Below, in pieces: positions 41,921 through 51,307 of a DNA stretch of 64,000 nucleotides. This DNA comes from Nodosilinea nodulosa PCC 7104 (lineage in GTDB: Bacteria; Cyanobacteriota; Cyanobacteriia; Phormidesmidales; Phormidesmidaceae). The notes beneath the pieces were generated by a model that saw only the letters and a list, made by a program, of their open reading frames with translations, was not told where the DNA came from and made no database searches. The position numbers and the translations under genes are program-made. Where the stretch lies: assembly GCF_000309385.1 (NCBI RefSeq), contig NZ_JH976537.1:1019426-1083425 (forward strand), given 5' to 3'. Position 1 is the stretch's first letter; the number at the start of each line of letters is the position of its first letter.

Positions 41921-42691
41921 TTAAGCGTCCTGCTCCTGGCTGGACCGGCGACGACGCAGAGCGGCGACGCCCATGCCAATTAACCCCGGCAGCAGCGCTG
42001 GAGTCGGCACATAGCCGTATTGCAGGTGATCAACCTCCCAGTCGGCACTGTTAGCAACCTCAATTTCGATCGCGCTAATACCGGGGTAGTAGCGGGCACC
42101 AAAGAAGCGATCCTCATCGGTTCCGCCGTAAGCAGAGCTATCGCCCAGATTGTTGCTAATAATTGTCTTCAGCAGCTGGTTACCGGCCCCAAAGGCTCTA
42201 AAAATAACGTTCCCGCCCCCAATAGCACCACCATCTACATACCCAATATCGGTAAGTACGATACCGGCATGGCTGGGCAGCTTGCCTAGCACAGCGGCGT
42301 CAAAGACGAAGCGCAAAACTTTATTGCCGTTGGAATAGAGGCTGTGGCCGCCATTCCCGTTGCCGTCGAGAGCACCGTCGTCCCCATCGACAGAATCGGT
42401 CAGGGAAGCGGGGCCTAACACTAGGGGGGGAGGGCTAGAAACAATCGACACCCCTGGTGTGTTTAAAGCCCCATCTTCAAAGTCTTCGACATAGAAATAA
42501 CGAAAATATGGATCTGTGACCCCAGGGTATCCGGGATAGTCAGACAAAAAGGGGCTATCACCAACTTGGGTATAGGCAGTAGGACCGTATGGGGTGGCCG
42601 CATTTGCGGCTGGAGCCTGGCTTACCATGGCGATTCCAGCGATCGCAGCAGCGATACCGAGGGTGGTTTTTTCAAAAAAAGGTGAATTCAT
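41921..42691 (-). CDS. PTPA-CTERM sorting-domain protein (copy A)
   Basis: A 256-residue secreted protein. The N-terminus has a signal peptide (TTLGIAAAIAGIAMVSQAPAANA). The mature part is a beta-rich, Gly/Asn/Asp-rich domain (FYVEDFEDGALNTPGVSIV, EDRFFGARYYPGISAIEIEV). It ends with the cyanobacterial sorting tail: the motif PTPA, then the hydrophobic LLPGLIGMGVAALRRRR and an acidic end. In this system a cyanoexosortase is thought to cut at the PTPA region and release or anchor the protein. A matching exosortase gene lies at 47046. No catalytic domain is recognised, so a structural or surface-binding role is likely. Confidence 0.9.
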   Translation of the reverse strand: MNSPFFEKTTLGIAAAIAGIAMVSQAPAANAATPYGPTAYTQVGDSPFLSDYPGYPGVTDPYFRYFYVEDFEDGALNTPGVSIVSSPPPLVLGPASLTDSVDGDDGALDGNGNGGHSLYSNGNKVLRFVFDAAVLGKLPSHAGIVLTDIGYVDGGAIGGGNVIFRAFGAGNQLLKTIISNNLGDSSAYGGTDEDRFFGARYYPGISAIEIEVANSADWEVDHLQYGYVPTPALLPGLIGMGVAALRRRRSSQEQDA

Positions 42692-42974
42692 TGCTGATGT
42701 GCAACTCCGGTGAAAAGAACAGCGGTAGACTGGCCCTGAGTTGCGACAAGGAAAACTTGTAAGAAACCTGCCGTGGTAGAGACTCTAGAAGCTAGGGAAG
42801 ATGTAGAACCCTGCTATAGAGTACTACGTAATTTGACTTAGACTGGTAAAGTTTAAGACCCGGCTGGATATGCGAGTTTAAAGAAAGAACGAAGCACGCC
42901 AAAGCCCTCTCTATTTCTCTATGAAGTCTCTAGAAAGAGTACAGAGTGAAAGATTGCCTGGGCAAGCATTGCGC

Positions 42975-45551
42975 CTAGGCAAAGTAATTTGCAGCATTTA
43001 AAGCTCCGGCGTTGGCATCTCCTCCGGCCATTCGCAGGCCAGTCACTTCAGCTACCAGGTCGGTGTCTTTAGAAAAGGCTGCCGTGCTGTTGTTGACTGA
43101 TACAAAGCTGCGGGTTCCCCAGCTATACAGCACCGCCTGATTGGCCCTCAGAGCTTGAGCGCCACTCGATGCTTTATTTTTATCTCTATAAGCCGCTATC
43201 GTTGCCTCGGCTAGATTGCCGCCGCTCACCTTCCCAGCATTAAATAAACCCTGGGGTACCTGGGTCGTCAGCAGATTGTAGTCGTAGTCGAGCTGAATGC
43301 GATCGCCCTGGGTGACATCAAACCCGACTATGCGATCGAGGGCATCTAGGGTTGACTGACCGAGGGCCTCGGCCTGCGATCGCCCCGTGTAGACAATGCG
43401 ATCGGCCCCACTGCCGCCCGTCAAAACATCGGCCCCTCCCAGCCCCAGCAGGCTATCCTGGCCACCATTGCCCAACAGGGTATTGGCCCCCGAGGTGCCG
43501 AGCAGGATATCACTGCCGCTGCCCCCGGTGGCGGGCAGTCCGCCTCGCTCAAAGGCACCCACATCGGGGCTCGAATCACGGCTAAACTGGCGCTGGTCCT
43601 GGGTTGGCACCGAGCTGCCTTTGACTCCGGTGTTGATCGCCGGGCTGCCCGCCAGCAGGGGATGCACCAGGTCGCCGCCAATTTTCATCAGCGGCCCCAG
43701 CTGTGGGTCCACAACGCGGCTGCTGGCGGCCACCCGCTTGCCAGAGCCGCTGGGGGCCGGAAACTCAATATTGCCACCGCCGTCTTTGGGAGGGTAACCC
43801 ACCTGGTTTTGGTTGCGATCGCCCGCCGTATTAAACGCCACAATCGAATTGCGCAGGGTGATAGATCCCTTATTGGCGTAGTTCATCCACAGCGCGCCAT
43901 TGGCCCGTCCGGCCACATTGTTGACAATCGTGGCGTTGGTAATGTCGACGGGGGCAGCCGCGTCGGTGTTGAGAAATATCGCGCCCCCAGCATCTTTGGC
44001 CACCCGATTGGCAGAAAAGGTGCTGTTTGCGATCGTGACCGCTTTTTTGGTTTGTATCCAGAGCCCCCCGCCCTGAATCTCGGCCACGTTGTTGGCAATA
44101 CCGACATTGCGCAGGGTAATCAAGCCCCCATTTACCTCTAGCCCGCCGCCGCGAGCCAGGTTTTTACCGCTCAGGCTAACCGTGTTTTTGAGCAGCGTGC
44201 TGTTTTCAACTACCAGCTTATCTGAGTCATAGCCCCAGGCGTAGATCGCACCGCCGCCGCCTTTGGCCTTATTGCCCTCAAACCAGCTGTCCTGAATGCG
44301 CACAGTGCCACCACTGGTGGTACCCGGCCCGCCAGGTCCAGCACCGTCGCTAAAGATTGCGCCGCCGCCATTGCCAATGGCGGTGTTGTTGTTAAACACC
44401 GAGTTTTTGACCGTCATCGGCGTCGAAATATTGTAGATAGCGCCACCGTTGAAGCCGCGGTTGTTGGTAAACCGAGAGTTTTCAATCGTCAAAAACCCAG
44501 AGCCACCCGCCCCGCCAGCGCTATTGGTCGAAATAGCCCCGCCGCTTTTGCCGTTTTTGGTCAGGCTGCCGTCGTTGTGGTCAAAGACGCTGTTTAAGAT
44601 AGTTACCTGAGCCCCAGAACCAACCTGAAGCGCCCCGCCCCGCCCGGCTTTGTTGTTTTTGAGCAGGCTGTCCACCAGCGTAATTTTAGAGAAATTGCTG
44701 GCGTTGATAGCCCCTCCCAGGCCAGACACCTGGGCACCCTTGCCATTGCCGTTGACCAGGGTCAATCCTTTAAGCGTTGCCGTTACGGGGGCTTGAGATG
44801 TCCCCACCTGGAAGATGCGGCTGGCGTTGTTGCCGCTAAGGGTGAGGTTGGCAACTCCGGTGGCATCGATGGTGATGTCTTGATTCAGGACCAGCTCACC
44901 GCTGGTAAGTTTAATGGTCTTATTAGCCAGACCCGACGCAAAGCGGATTACGCTGCCTGCCGATGCCGCCGCAATAGCGGCCCGCAAAGAACCCGCCCCG
45001 CTGTTGGCCGTATTACTGACGGTAATCGTGGCTAGATTGCCGTTGTAGTCGGCCTGGGCCTGGGCACTAAAGGCCATGCTAGCCTCAATGGGGCCGGTCA
45101 CCAACTCCAGGTCCCAATCCCCGGCTGCACCGGTAATATCGTCGGAGGCGGCGACATCAGCCCCGGTTAGGTTGCTCAAGCGGTCCATAAATGACCGACC
45201 GCCAATGCCACTACCAACACCGCAGCCGTAGAGCAAAATATCGGCGGAAGGCGACAGTGCGCTACGCCAACTGCCCAGAGAAGCCCCATAGGCATTTAGG
45301 CTATCGCCGCTGAGCGTCGTCGATCCCAGTTGCAGACTACCCGCCTCACCGTGGGAAACAATGTGGATGCTGTCTAAATCGGTGACCGATCGCAGGGCGG
45401 CGGTAATCTGCTCAATACCATCGCTAGCCGAGTCAAGAAAAACAATATCTAAGCCGGGCAGTATGCCCTCCCACAGGGGGTTGGCATCGGTCACTGCGCC
45501 ATCAATAAAGACAATGCCTTTGGCGGTAGCGGGAACACGTTGAGTCGTCAT
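42975..45551 (-). CDS. DUF4347 / beta-helix / RTX large surface protein
   Basis: An 858-residue secreted-type protein lacking a classical signal peptide. Residues ~15-165 are a DUF4347 domain (GIVFIDGAVTDANPLWEGILPG, IHIVSHGEAGSLQLG, LLYGCGVGSG). Residues ~175-640 are a right-handed beta-helix of Asn/Gly-rich turns (NSVFNNNTAIGNGGGAIFS and the like). A choice-of-anchor-type segment ends AINTGVKGSS. About residues 690-740 carry RTX-like Ca2+ repeats (LLGNGGQDSLLGLGGADVL). The tail resembles a bluetail domain. Architecture and lack of a signal peptide fit type I secretion and an adhesin or matrix protein. Unlike its neighbours it has no PTPA tail, so it is not an exosortase substrate. Confidence 0.9.
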   Translation of the reverse strand: MTTQRVPATAKGIVFIDGAVTDANPLWEGILPGLDIVFLDSASDGIEQITAALRSVTDLDSIHIVSHGEAGSLQLGSTTLSGDSLNAYGASLGSWRSALSPSADILLYGCGVGSGIGGRSFMDRLSNLTGADVAASDDITGAAGDWDLELVTGPIEASMAFSAQAQADYNGNLATITVSNTANSGAGSLRAAIAAASAGSVIRFASGLANKTIKLTSGELVLNQDITIDATGVANLTLSGNNASRIFQVGTSQAPVTATLKGLTLVNGNGKGAQVSGLGGAINASNFSKITLVDSLLKNNKAGRGGALQVGSGAQVTILNSVFDHNDGSLTKNGKSGGAISTNSAGGAGGSGFLTIENSRFTNNRGFNGGAIYNISTPMTVKNSVFNNNTAIGNGGGAIFSDGAGPGGPGTTSGGTVRIQDSWFEGNKAKGGGGAIYAWGYDSDKLVVENSTLLKNTVSLSGKNLARGGGLEVNGGLITLRNVGIANNVAEIQGGGLWIQTKKAVTIANSTFSANRVAKDAGGAIFLNTDAAAPVDITNATIVNNVAGRANGALWMNYANKGSITLRNSIVAFNTAGDRNQNQVGYPPKDGGGNIEFPAPSGSGKRVAASSRVVDPQLGPLMKIGGDLVHPLLAGSPAINTGVKGSSVPTQDQRQFSRDSSPDVGAFERGGLPATGGSGSDILLGTSGANTLLGNGGQDSLLGLGGADVLTGGSGADRIVYTGRSQAEALGQSTLDALDRIVGFDVTQGDRIQLDYDYNLLTTQVPQGLFNAGKVSGGNLAEATIAAYRDKNKASSGAQALRANQAVLYSWGTRSFVSVNNSTAAFSKDTDLVAEVTGLRMAGGDANAGALNAANYFA

Positions 45552-46066
45552 TTTTTCTCCAGGAAATCTGCGTCAAATGTCGTCTCATTGTGTGCTCCAA
45601 AGCTCAAAAAGCTATTCGAAAAACTAATCAAAAAAGCTTTTACGGTTCAGAAGTTAGCATAAAAAACAAGCCAAATCAAATTTGTTTCCCTATACCTAAA
45701 AATCCGGAAAGGGAAAACAAATCTTAGCGAAGACACGTGATAATGACTTACAAGCAATGGTAGATAAAGCCCTGAGCAGATGAATGGCAAGATTGAAGGA
45801 TCGCGATCGATTCCTTCGCCTTCTCTCATCAGCCTAGCTTTAGATTAACTTTATAAAATCTTCAAAGCCTTCCGTGTATTCACGCGCCTTTGCCATTATT
45901 TCCTTAGTTTACTATCCGTATTCCTGCTAGCGCCTAGCGGCAGCTTTAGGGGTTCGCAAGTCACAGCCCAGCCGATGCGATCGCAGAAAAGAGGTGCAGC
46001 AAAAAGGGCGCAGCATAGCAACGCCCTCAGGAGGTTACAACCCTCTATTCATCCAAGCGAAGCAAA
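45552..46066. other. 515-bp intergenic region upstream of the RTX protein gene
   Basis: AT-rich gap with no coding frame I trust. It must hold the promoter of the RTX protein gene. Near its right end is the hairpin listed at 46001-46027, the probable terminator of the PTPA-CTERM gene that ends at 46067. Confidence 0.5.
46001..46027 (-). terminator. Probable terminator of the PTPA-CTERM gene
   Basis: On the minus strand AGGGCG pairs with CGCCCT over an 11-nt loop and is followed by TTTTT. The stem is short (6 bp) but GC-rich, and it lies 40 bp past the stop codon at 46067. Confidence 0.55.
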
Positions 46067-46666
46067 TTAGGCTTGCTCGTCTTCGGCCAGATCACCCTGT
46101 TTTTTACGCAGTGCTGCGATACCAAGACCCACTAGACCTGGCAACAAAGCTGGGGTGGGAACGGCAGTTGCATATTCCTTAAATGCAATACCACCGGAGA
46201 AATCTTTTGAAATTGTGACACTGCTGATTTTCTCAATGGCATTTTGTGGAAGAACGTTCAAAACAGTATTATTGTTGATCAGGCCCTGGAACGTGAATTG
46301 ACTGCTGTTGCCGAGCTGATCAAGAACCGTAAACAGAACCGATTCACTGCTTGAAATCGATGTCGCGAGCTTAATGCCAAAATAGGCCACCGGAGAAGAA
46401 GAAAAATCAAAGACAGCAGTACTAGCACCATTACGCAGCCTGAGATTATCATTGCCAGGATTAATGCGGATATTGATATTTGGACCGGCTGGCTGAAGGC
46501 CAGCGAAACCATCAAAAACCTCGACCGGGTTGCCTCCCGCTGTGCTGAGGAAGTCAGCAGTCTGCGTAAAGGTAAACGCATGGGCGGGCTTAGCGTTAGT
46601 GACGCTTACGGTCGCCAGCACTACAGCTGCAGCGATAGCGACATTTTTGGGTGGGAAAATCGACAT
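46067..46666 (-). CDS. PTPA-CTERM sorting-domain protein (copy B)
   Basis: A 199-residue secreted protein. The signal peptide runs to about residue 30 (VAIAAAVVLATVSVTNAKPAHA). The beta-rich mature domain (FDFSSSPVAYFGIKLATSIS, SVLFTVLDQLGNSSQFTF) has no recognised fold. The tail is PTPALLPGLVGLG, IAALRKKQ and an acidic end, so it closely matches the tail of the protein at 41921 while the mature domains differ. It lies 379 bp downstream of the cyanoexosortase gene on the same strand and is its most likely substrate. A terminator follows. Confidence 0.9.
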   Translation of the reverse strand: MSIFPPKNVAIAAAVVLATVSVTNAKPAHAFTFTQTADFLSTAGGNPVEVFDGFAGLQPAGPNINIRINPGNDNLRLRNGASTAVFDFSSSPVAYFGIKLATSISSSESVLFTVLDQLGNSSQFTFQGLINNNTVLNVLPQNAIEKISSVTISKDFSGGIAFKEYATAVPTPALLPGLVGLGIAALRKKQGDLAEDEQA

Positions 46667-47045
46667 GCTTGTGCTACCTAGTTATCTAAAAAACATGAGT
46701 TATCTAAAAAACCTGATTCAAATTTATTGGTAGATTACTGGGTAGATTGTATTTGCTCTGATTTTGGCCATTCAAACAGCACTCTAAACCAGAGGCTATA
46801 TGCTCGAAGCCAAGTATCAATACCTAGGATTCTTGACTATATTAAAGCACAAAGTTCTCTCTACAGGCTACGGACAAGCGTTGCTCACAGTGTTCTTGCA
46901 GACATCTTTAAATAATCAGTAGCTGAGGGATCTAAATCTACACAGTATAAGGGAACCTGTCATTTATTAACTAGGTATGACCAATATCTATAGCGAATAT
47001 AGACTTGAATTCATTCAGACAAAAGGCCTACATTCTGTAGTATCT
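46667..47045. other. 379-bp gap after the exosortase gene
   Basis: This AT-rich stretch separates the exosortase gene from the PTPA-CTERM gene. It includes TTATCTAAAAAAC in two direct copies around 46680-46711 close to the PTPA-CTERM start. No convincing gene or RNA is seen. It should hold the promoter of the PTPA-CTERM gene. Confidence 0.45.
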
Positions 47046-47960
47046 CTACGACGAAAGAGATCTTTGCTTCGATCGCTCTATCAAAGCCATCATGGTGTAG
47101 TAATACACCGTCAGCAATATACCCACAAAAATTTGCCCGCCCCAAAATCCATGCCAAAAGTTAAACCACCACTCGCCCCAGTACACGTGGGCAATAGTCA
47201 CCAGCATCAGTCGCGGAATGTTAAACGCCAGCGAAATCACAACAGCCACAGCAATCAGCATTGCCATCTGGGCTGGCTTTTGCTTATATAAAATTCCCAT
47301 AATGAATCCAGTAGCCGCAACTGAAAGCGCCATGTCTAAGCCATTGCACCCCCATCCCACCTCCACGGCCCCCTCAGGAAATGTAATATAAACTCCCTGC
47401 TGCACGGCGGGAAAACCAATCGCTCGCATTGCTGCCGCACTGACTTCAGCCATTCTAATTTCCAGGAACTGATAGGGGGTAACAAAATCCCAGATGAACC
47501 GAGAAATAAAGCCAATACGTGGGTAAGTGGTCAGCCCAATCAAAGACGTAGGCACCCAGAATTGACGAAAAACGCTGGCTCCCCAGGTGCTACAGGCAAT
47601 ACCCGCCAAGATTGTCATCCACAAAAATGCCTGGGGCCACAGCGCAAACCGACAAAAGGGAAACAGCACTGCCCCGGCTACGATTAGCAGATGCCCCAAC
47701 AGTCGGTCTTCTTCAGAAGCCTGCAACTTAGTCAGCACAGCCCGCCGATTCCACAGTTCGGCTCCAGCCACCAACAGCATGCACAGGATCAAAAACCAGC
47801 CCACTTTGCCCTGAAAAATTCTGGGGATTAAGTAGCCTAACCAGGCCGGGAAATAGGCAAGGCCAACGGCTAACCCCAGCAGCACAAACCGCCCGTGGCG
47901 ATCGCTCGCAAGTGCTTTCAACCAAACCAGAGCAGATTGCAGATAAGCTTGCAGCTTCAT
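47046..47960 (-). CDS. Cyanoexosortase
   Basis: A 304-residue integral membrane transpeptidase-like enzyme of the exosortase/archaeosortase family. The catalytic triad is complete: Cys205 in VGWGCNGLD, Arg250 in FNIPRLMLV and His270 in FWHGFWGG, all at the periplasmic ends of membrane helices as the family requires. About eight hydrophobic helices surround them. It would cleave the PTPA-type tails of the proteins at 41921 and 46067. Which of the cyanobacterial subtypes it belongs to I cannot say with certainty; the PTPA tail suggests the subtype paired with such tails. The HpsJ-like gene lies 12 bp upstream on the same strand, so the two are co-transcribed. Confidence 0.93.
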   Translation of the reverse strand: MKLQAYLQSALVWLKALASDRHGRFVLLGLAVGLAYFPAWLGYLIPRIFQGKVGWFLILCMLLVAGAELWNRRAVLTKLQASEEDRLLGHLLIVAGAVLFPFCRFALWPQAFLWMTILAGIACSTWGASVFRQFWVPTSLIGLTTYPRIGFISRFIWDFVTPYQFLEIRMAEVSAAAMRAIGFPAVQQGVYITFPEGAVEVGWGCNGLDMALSVAATGFIMGILYKQKPAQMAMLIAVAVVISLAFNIPRLMLVTIAHVYWGEWWFNFWHGFWGGQIFVGILLTVYYYTMMALIERSKQRSLSS

Positions 47961-47972
47961 GGGAAAGGATAT

Positions 47973-48590
47973 CTATGTACTGCGGGTGCACTTAATGCCA
48001 AATCGGCCCAGGCTCAATAACCCAAGTCCGACAACAATTTGGCTGCCCAAAATCGCCACCATTGACTTAGCCGTCGTGCTGCGGGCAGTTTGCTTAAAGT
48101 TGCTGGCCTGGGCTTCAATTTGAACGAGTTCTTGATCCAGGCGCTGCTGAGTAATTTCGCCAGGCAGGTCAGGGCTGGTTTGCGCAGTTTGGACTTGGGA
48201 TTGTAGTTCCTCAAGCCGGCTATCGATATTGCCTAGGGCCTGATTCTGAAGCACCAGCGCATCTCGAATGACCAGTACGCCCGACAGCAGAAATATAATC
48301 CCGCCGAGCAGGCAGGCCAGCGCTATAGGACGAGCCAGCGATCGCTGCTCTAGGCTACCGTACAGCACCAGTGCCACTCCCAAAAACAGCAAAATGCCGC
48401 GTCCACTCACCTGCTGCATCAACGCAACCCGCCATTCCAAGGCCATTGGGTCAGGCGGCATAGCAGAGGTCAAGATATTGAGGGCAAATCCAACAATACA
48501 AGCCAGGCCCACAACTACAAAAACGCCCCTAGCGGCATAGAGTGGGTCACTGGATGACGAAAGAAAGGGAGATCCAGGCATGCTGGTCAT
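47973..48590 (-). CDS. HpsJ-like membrane protein (copy B), exosortase-associated
   Basis: A 205-residue protein starting at ATG 48590 (MTSMPGSPF). Its order of four membrane helices (VVVGLACIVGFALNILTSA, RGILLFLGVALVLYGSL, IALACLLGGIIFLLSGVLVI, VVGLGLLSLGRFGI) with a Gln-rich coiled loop between the third and fourth matches the protein at 41064. It is 12 bp from the exosortase gene and about 125 bp from the Wzy-like gene. The linkage suggests that it helps the exosortase or couples it to polysaccharide secretion, by analogy with the hps locus. Confidence 0.85.
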   Translation of the reverse strand: MTSMPGSPFLSSSSDPLYAARGVFVVVGLACIVGFALNILTSAMPPDPMALEWRVALMQQVSGRGILLFLGVALVLYGSLEQRSLARPIALACLLGGIIFLLSGVLVIRDALVLQNQALGNIDSRLEELQSQVQTAQTSPDLPGEITQQRLDQELVQIEAQASNFKQTARSTTAKSMVAILGSQIVVGLGLLSLGRFGIKCTRST

Positions 48591-48715
48591 GGCAAAACCA
48601 AAGTTAAAATCAACACATAGGCAGGCGAACCGCCATCTCTTAAATTTTCTGCCTGAGAACCCCAAAACCGGACGCTTTTGGGCAAGCCAAACAAGCTACA
48701 CAAAAAATTTATACA

Positions 48716-50134
48716 TTACATATCTAAGGTCCTAAGAGAACCAGCTGTCTCCTGGCGGGGAGATCGAAGCAACAGGGGTCTAGTCTGCCTCGCTTCCCGA
48801 GCCTCGTGCCATCGCAGACCTAACAGCACGGCAATGGTAACCACCTGCCCAGGCTCCTCCATCTGGGTCAGAATGAAGCCAAACACTACTGTACTCAGCA
48901 AAAAAAACTTAGCTATATCGTCTACACAGAACCAGCGCCAGGCTACATAGGCCAGGTAGAGATAGCTAAACAAGCCCAGAAAGCCCAAATCGCCCCAGAT
49001 ACCTGCCCAGGTAAACAGCGGGAAATACACGGTGGACTGCCGCGCAATCCAGCCGCTGGTAACAACGTTAAATACGGCTTCTGAAGCTGGGTGAGTAGTT
49101 GACCCCAGAGGTGTCAGTAAGTCGGCATAGTCCCTTAAGATCCATCCCCCCAATCGGCTGACGCCATGGCCAGGGCCAATCCCAAGAAACCAGTTTAGCA
49201 ATGATGTGTAGTAGGTTGGAATAATCCGAAACGCGGCGGTTTTCGTTAGGGTTGCCTCGCCATCTGGTCCGTATATTCCATCGCGACCCAGCCAGTTTCG
49301 GTAGGGGGCCAAAAACCCATAGTCTAGATTAAAAACCGCCCAGTAAAAAACGCTGATCAAAATAGCCATAACCATGGCGTAGATAATCAGCTTGCGGAAA
49401 TACCTGACCTTGGTAAAGACTAGCAGTACTCCGCCCCCCATCAGGGCGAGAAAAACCTGTTTAGAGTCAGAGATCTGGGTTTGGAAAATCCCTGCAATGA
49501 ATAGAGAACTGCGTATCCACAGGGGCTTATCTTTAAAATAGCTAAATGCATATAGGCCCACATAGATCGTCACCGTACAGGAAATGTAGTTGCCTGCACT
49601 GCCGCCGCCGCCGCCAAATACGCCAGTAATATTGTCCTGTAGCGTTCCCCCGTCGGGCTTGGGATACAGCCCAACCGGGATGAAAACCCACTGAATAAAG
49701 GCCAAGCCAGCGTTTGAGACAGCAAAGATCAATATCCATCGACGAAACCGCTCCAGGTTCCGGCCAACCAAAGGAGCCATGACCATGGCCGCTAGCAGCA
49801 TGTAGGGCTCAGCCAAAATCATGAAATAAATAAAGACGTTAATCAGCCCAGCCCGGTTGAGTAGGGCGCTGGCGGTCATAACGGCTAGCAAAAGGCCGAT
49901 CGCAAACACCAGGTCTTTGACAATTCTGGCCTGCATGCGATCGCGCAAAGGAGCCGTCAGTAGCACAACTCCAGTGACAATAGGGATGAAACCAAAATGG
50001 ACAAAGTTCAGGACTGAAGGCGCACCAAAAACTGTGAGCAGGCGAGGATAAAAGATCGTGGCATATCCCCACAGCAGTAGGGTAACGGCTTTAACTCTCC
50101 CTTTAGTTTTTGAATAAAGAACAGGTGTATTCAT
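48716..50134 (-). CDS. Wzy-like O-antigen polymerase
   Basis: A 472-residue polytopic protein with about ten to twelve membrane helices. A large periplasmic loop lies near residues 290-370 (NWFLGIGPGHGVSRLGGWILRD and the region beyond), and GDLGFLGLFSYLYLAYVAWRW follows, a typical arrangement in O-antigen polymerases. In Wzx/Wzy-dependent export this enzyme joins lipid-linked repeat units at the outer face of the membrane. It stands between the glycosyltransferase genes and the HpsJ/exosortase genes on the same strand. The repeat unit would be the product of the glycosyltransferases and sulfotransferases upstream. No Wzx flippase or Wzz/Wzc partner is seen here. Confidence 0.85.
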   Translation of the reverse strand: MNTPVLYSKTKGRVKAVTLLLWGYATIFYPRLLTVFGAPSVLNFVHFGFIPIVTGVVLLTAPLRDRMQARIVKDLVFAIGLLLAVMTASALLNRAGLINVFIYFMILAEPYMLLAAMVMAPLVGRNLERFRRWILIFAVSNAGLAFIQWVFIPVGLYPKPDGGTLQDNITGVFGGGGGSAGNYISCTVTIYVGLYAFSYFKDKPLWIRSSLFIAGIFQTQISDSKQVFLALMGGGVLLVFTKVRYFRKLIIYAMVMAILISVFYWAVFNLDYGFLAPYRNWLGRDGIYGPDGEATLTKTAAFRIIPTYYTSLLNWFLGIGPGHGVSRLGGWILRDYADLLTPLGSTTHPASEAVFNVVTSGWIARQSTVYFPLFTWAGIWGDLGFLGLFSYLYLAYVAWRWFCVDDIAKFFLLSTVVFGFILTQMEEPGQVVTIAVLLGLRWHEAREARQTRPLLLRSPRQETAGSLRTLDM

Positions 50135-50160
50135 CGTTTTAGGTAAATGCCCTGAGACAG

Positions 50161-51300
50161 TTATATTTGTAGTTTCGAACGAACTACGCCATACAGATTC
50201 AGATATTGTTGAGCAACGGTTTTCTTTAGAAAAGCGGGGTTAATGTAGCTATCCCGAGGGGCTGGCTGAGTCAGGGCATTTTCCATGGCCTGCACCAGGT
50301 TTGATAACGGCGCTTCGGTCAGTGAAAAATAGCGGCAGTGGGGAGAGGCAATCTCATGAAAGATCGCAATGTCTGAGCAGACAATTGGGCAGCCCAGGGT
50401 TTGGGCCTCCACCAAAGGCAAGCAAAACCCTTCGGTGGAAGAGGGCATCACAAACACCTCGGCATGTTCATACAGCCACCGCAGTTCGCCGTCGCTCAGG
50501 CCCGACAAAAACCGCACCTGCCCCTGCACGCCAAGGGCTTGCACCAGCTGATGCAGCGCCTCGGTTTCGGGGCCACTACTGCCGACTAAACAGAGCTGCG
50601 CGCCTGGGGTCAGTCGCTGGGCCTGGCTGAGCTGGGCATAGGCCCGAATCAGCAGATCCAAATTTTTGTTTTTGCGGTGCTGGGCCACGCCCAAAAGAAA
50701 GGGCTTACCCAAGTCTTGGGCAAGCTGGGCGGGCACGGCCGCCTCTCCCGCACCAAACTCAACCGAGTTGTAGATCACCCGCAGCGGCTTTCGGCGTTGC
50801 AGGGTGGGGAAATACGCCTTCAGCGCATCCAGGGTAACCTGAGACACGCAGGACAAGCCCTGGCACTGGCCGACACACTGCCGCAAAAACCACTGGTTAA
50901 ACCAGACCTGAGGGTAGCCAAAATTTTGGGGGCACTCGTAGGGATACAGGTCGTGGATGGTGGCCACCAGCGGAGCCTTAAACCAGCGCCGAACAATGGG
51001 AAACGGAAAGGAGAGGTGCACCACATCGGGCTGGAGCCGATTGGCCAGGCGGGGGAGTTCGTTCAGAAACCAGACGTTGCGGCTAACGGAACTATTTTTG
51101 ATATCGATATCAATCAGCTTAATTTTAGGAGAGTCCAGATCAAAGCTGTTGGCAAAGTAGTCGACCTGCCAGCTACCAATCAGCACCGTCACCCGGCTGA
51201 CCTCATCGCGCTCGGCCAGGCACTGGGCTAAGTTAGCCCCGTGGCGGCAGACCCCGGTTGGTTTTTCGGGCCGATGGAGAATGGGAATCAGGATATGCAT
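50161..51300 (-). CDS. Glycosyltransferase family 4 protein
   Basis: A 379-residue GT-B fold glycosyltransferase. The first Rossmann domain starts MHILIPILHRPEKPTG, and KAPLVATIHDLYPYECP is a typical acceptor-domain stretch. The donor domain has AQHRKNKNLDLLIRAY and the retaining-GT4 motif STEGFCLPLVEAQTLGC with the paired glutamates that bind the sugar-nucleotide. It is cytoplasmic, possibly membrane-associated, and would add one sugar with retention of configuration. The donor and acceptor cannot be inferred. It follows the next glycosyltransferase gene by 7 bp and is 26 bp from the Wzy gene, so all share a transcript. Confidence 0.92.
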   Translation of the reverse strand: MHILIPILHRPEKPTGVCRHGANLAQCLAERDEVSRVTVLIGSWQVDYFANSFDLDSPKIKLIDIDIKNSSVSRNVWFLNELPRLANRLQPDVVHLSFPFPIVRRWFKAPLVATIHDLYPYECPQNFGYPQVWFNQWFLRQCVGQCQGLSCVSQVTLDALKAYFPTLQRRKPLRVIYNSVEFGAGEAAVPAQLAQDLGKPFLLGVAQHRKNKNLDLLIRAYAQLSQAQRLTPGAQLCLVGSSGPETEALHQLVQALGVQGQVRFLSGLSDGELRWLYEHAEVFVMPSSTEGFCLPLVEAQTLGCPIVCSDIAIFHEIASPHCRYFSLTEAPLSNLVQAMENALTQPAPRDSYINPAFLKKTVAQQYLNLYGVVRSKLQI

Positions 51301-51307
51301 AGATTTC

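Noticed and set aside
46977-47291. 104-codon frame antisense to the exosortase C-terminus
   Set aside because: It overlaps the exosortase catalytic region on the other strand and has no motif of its own.
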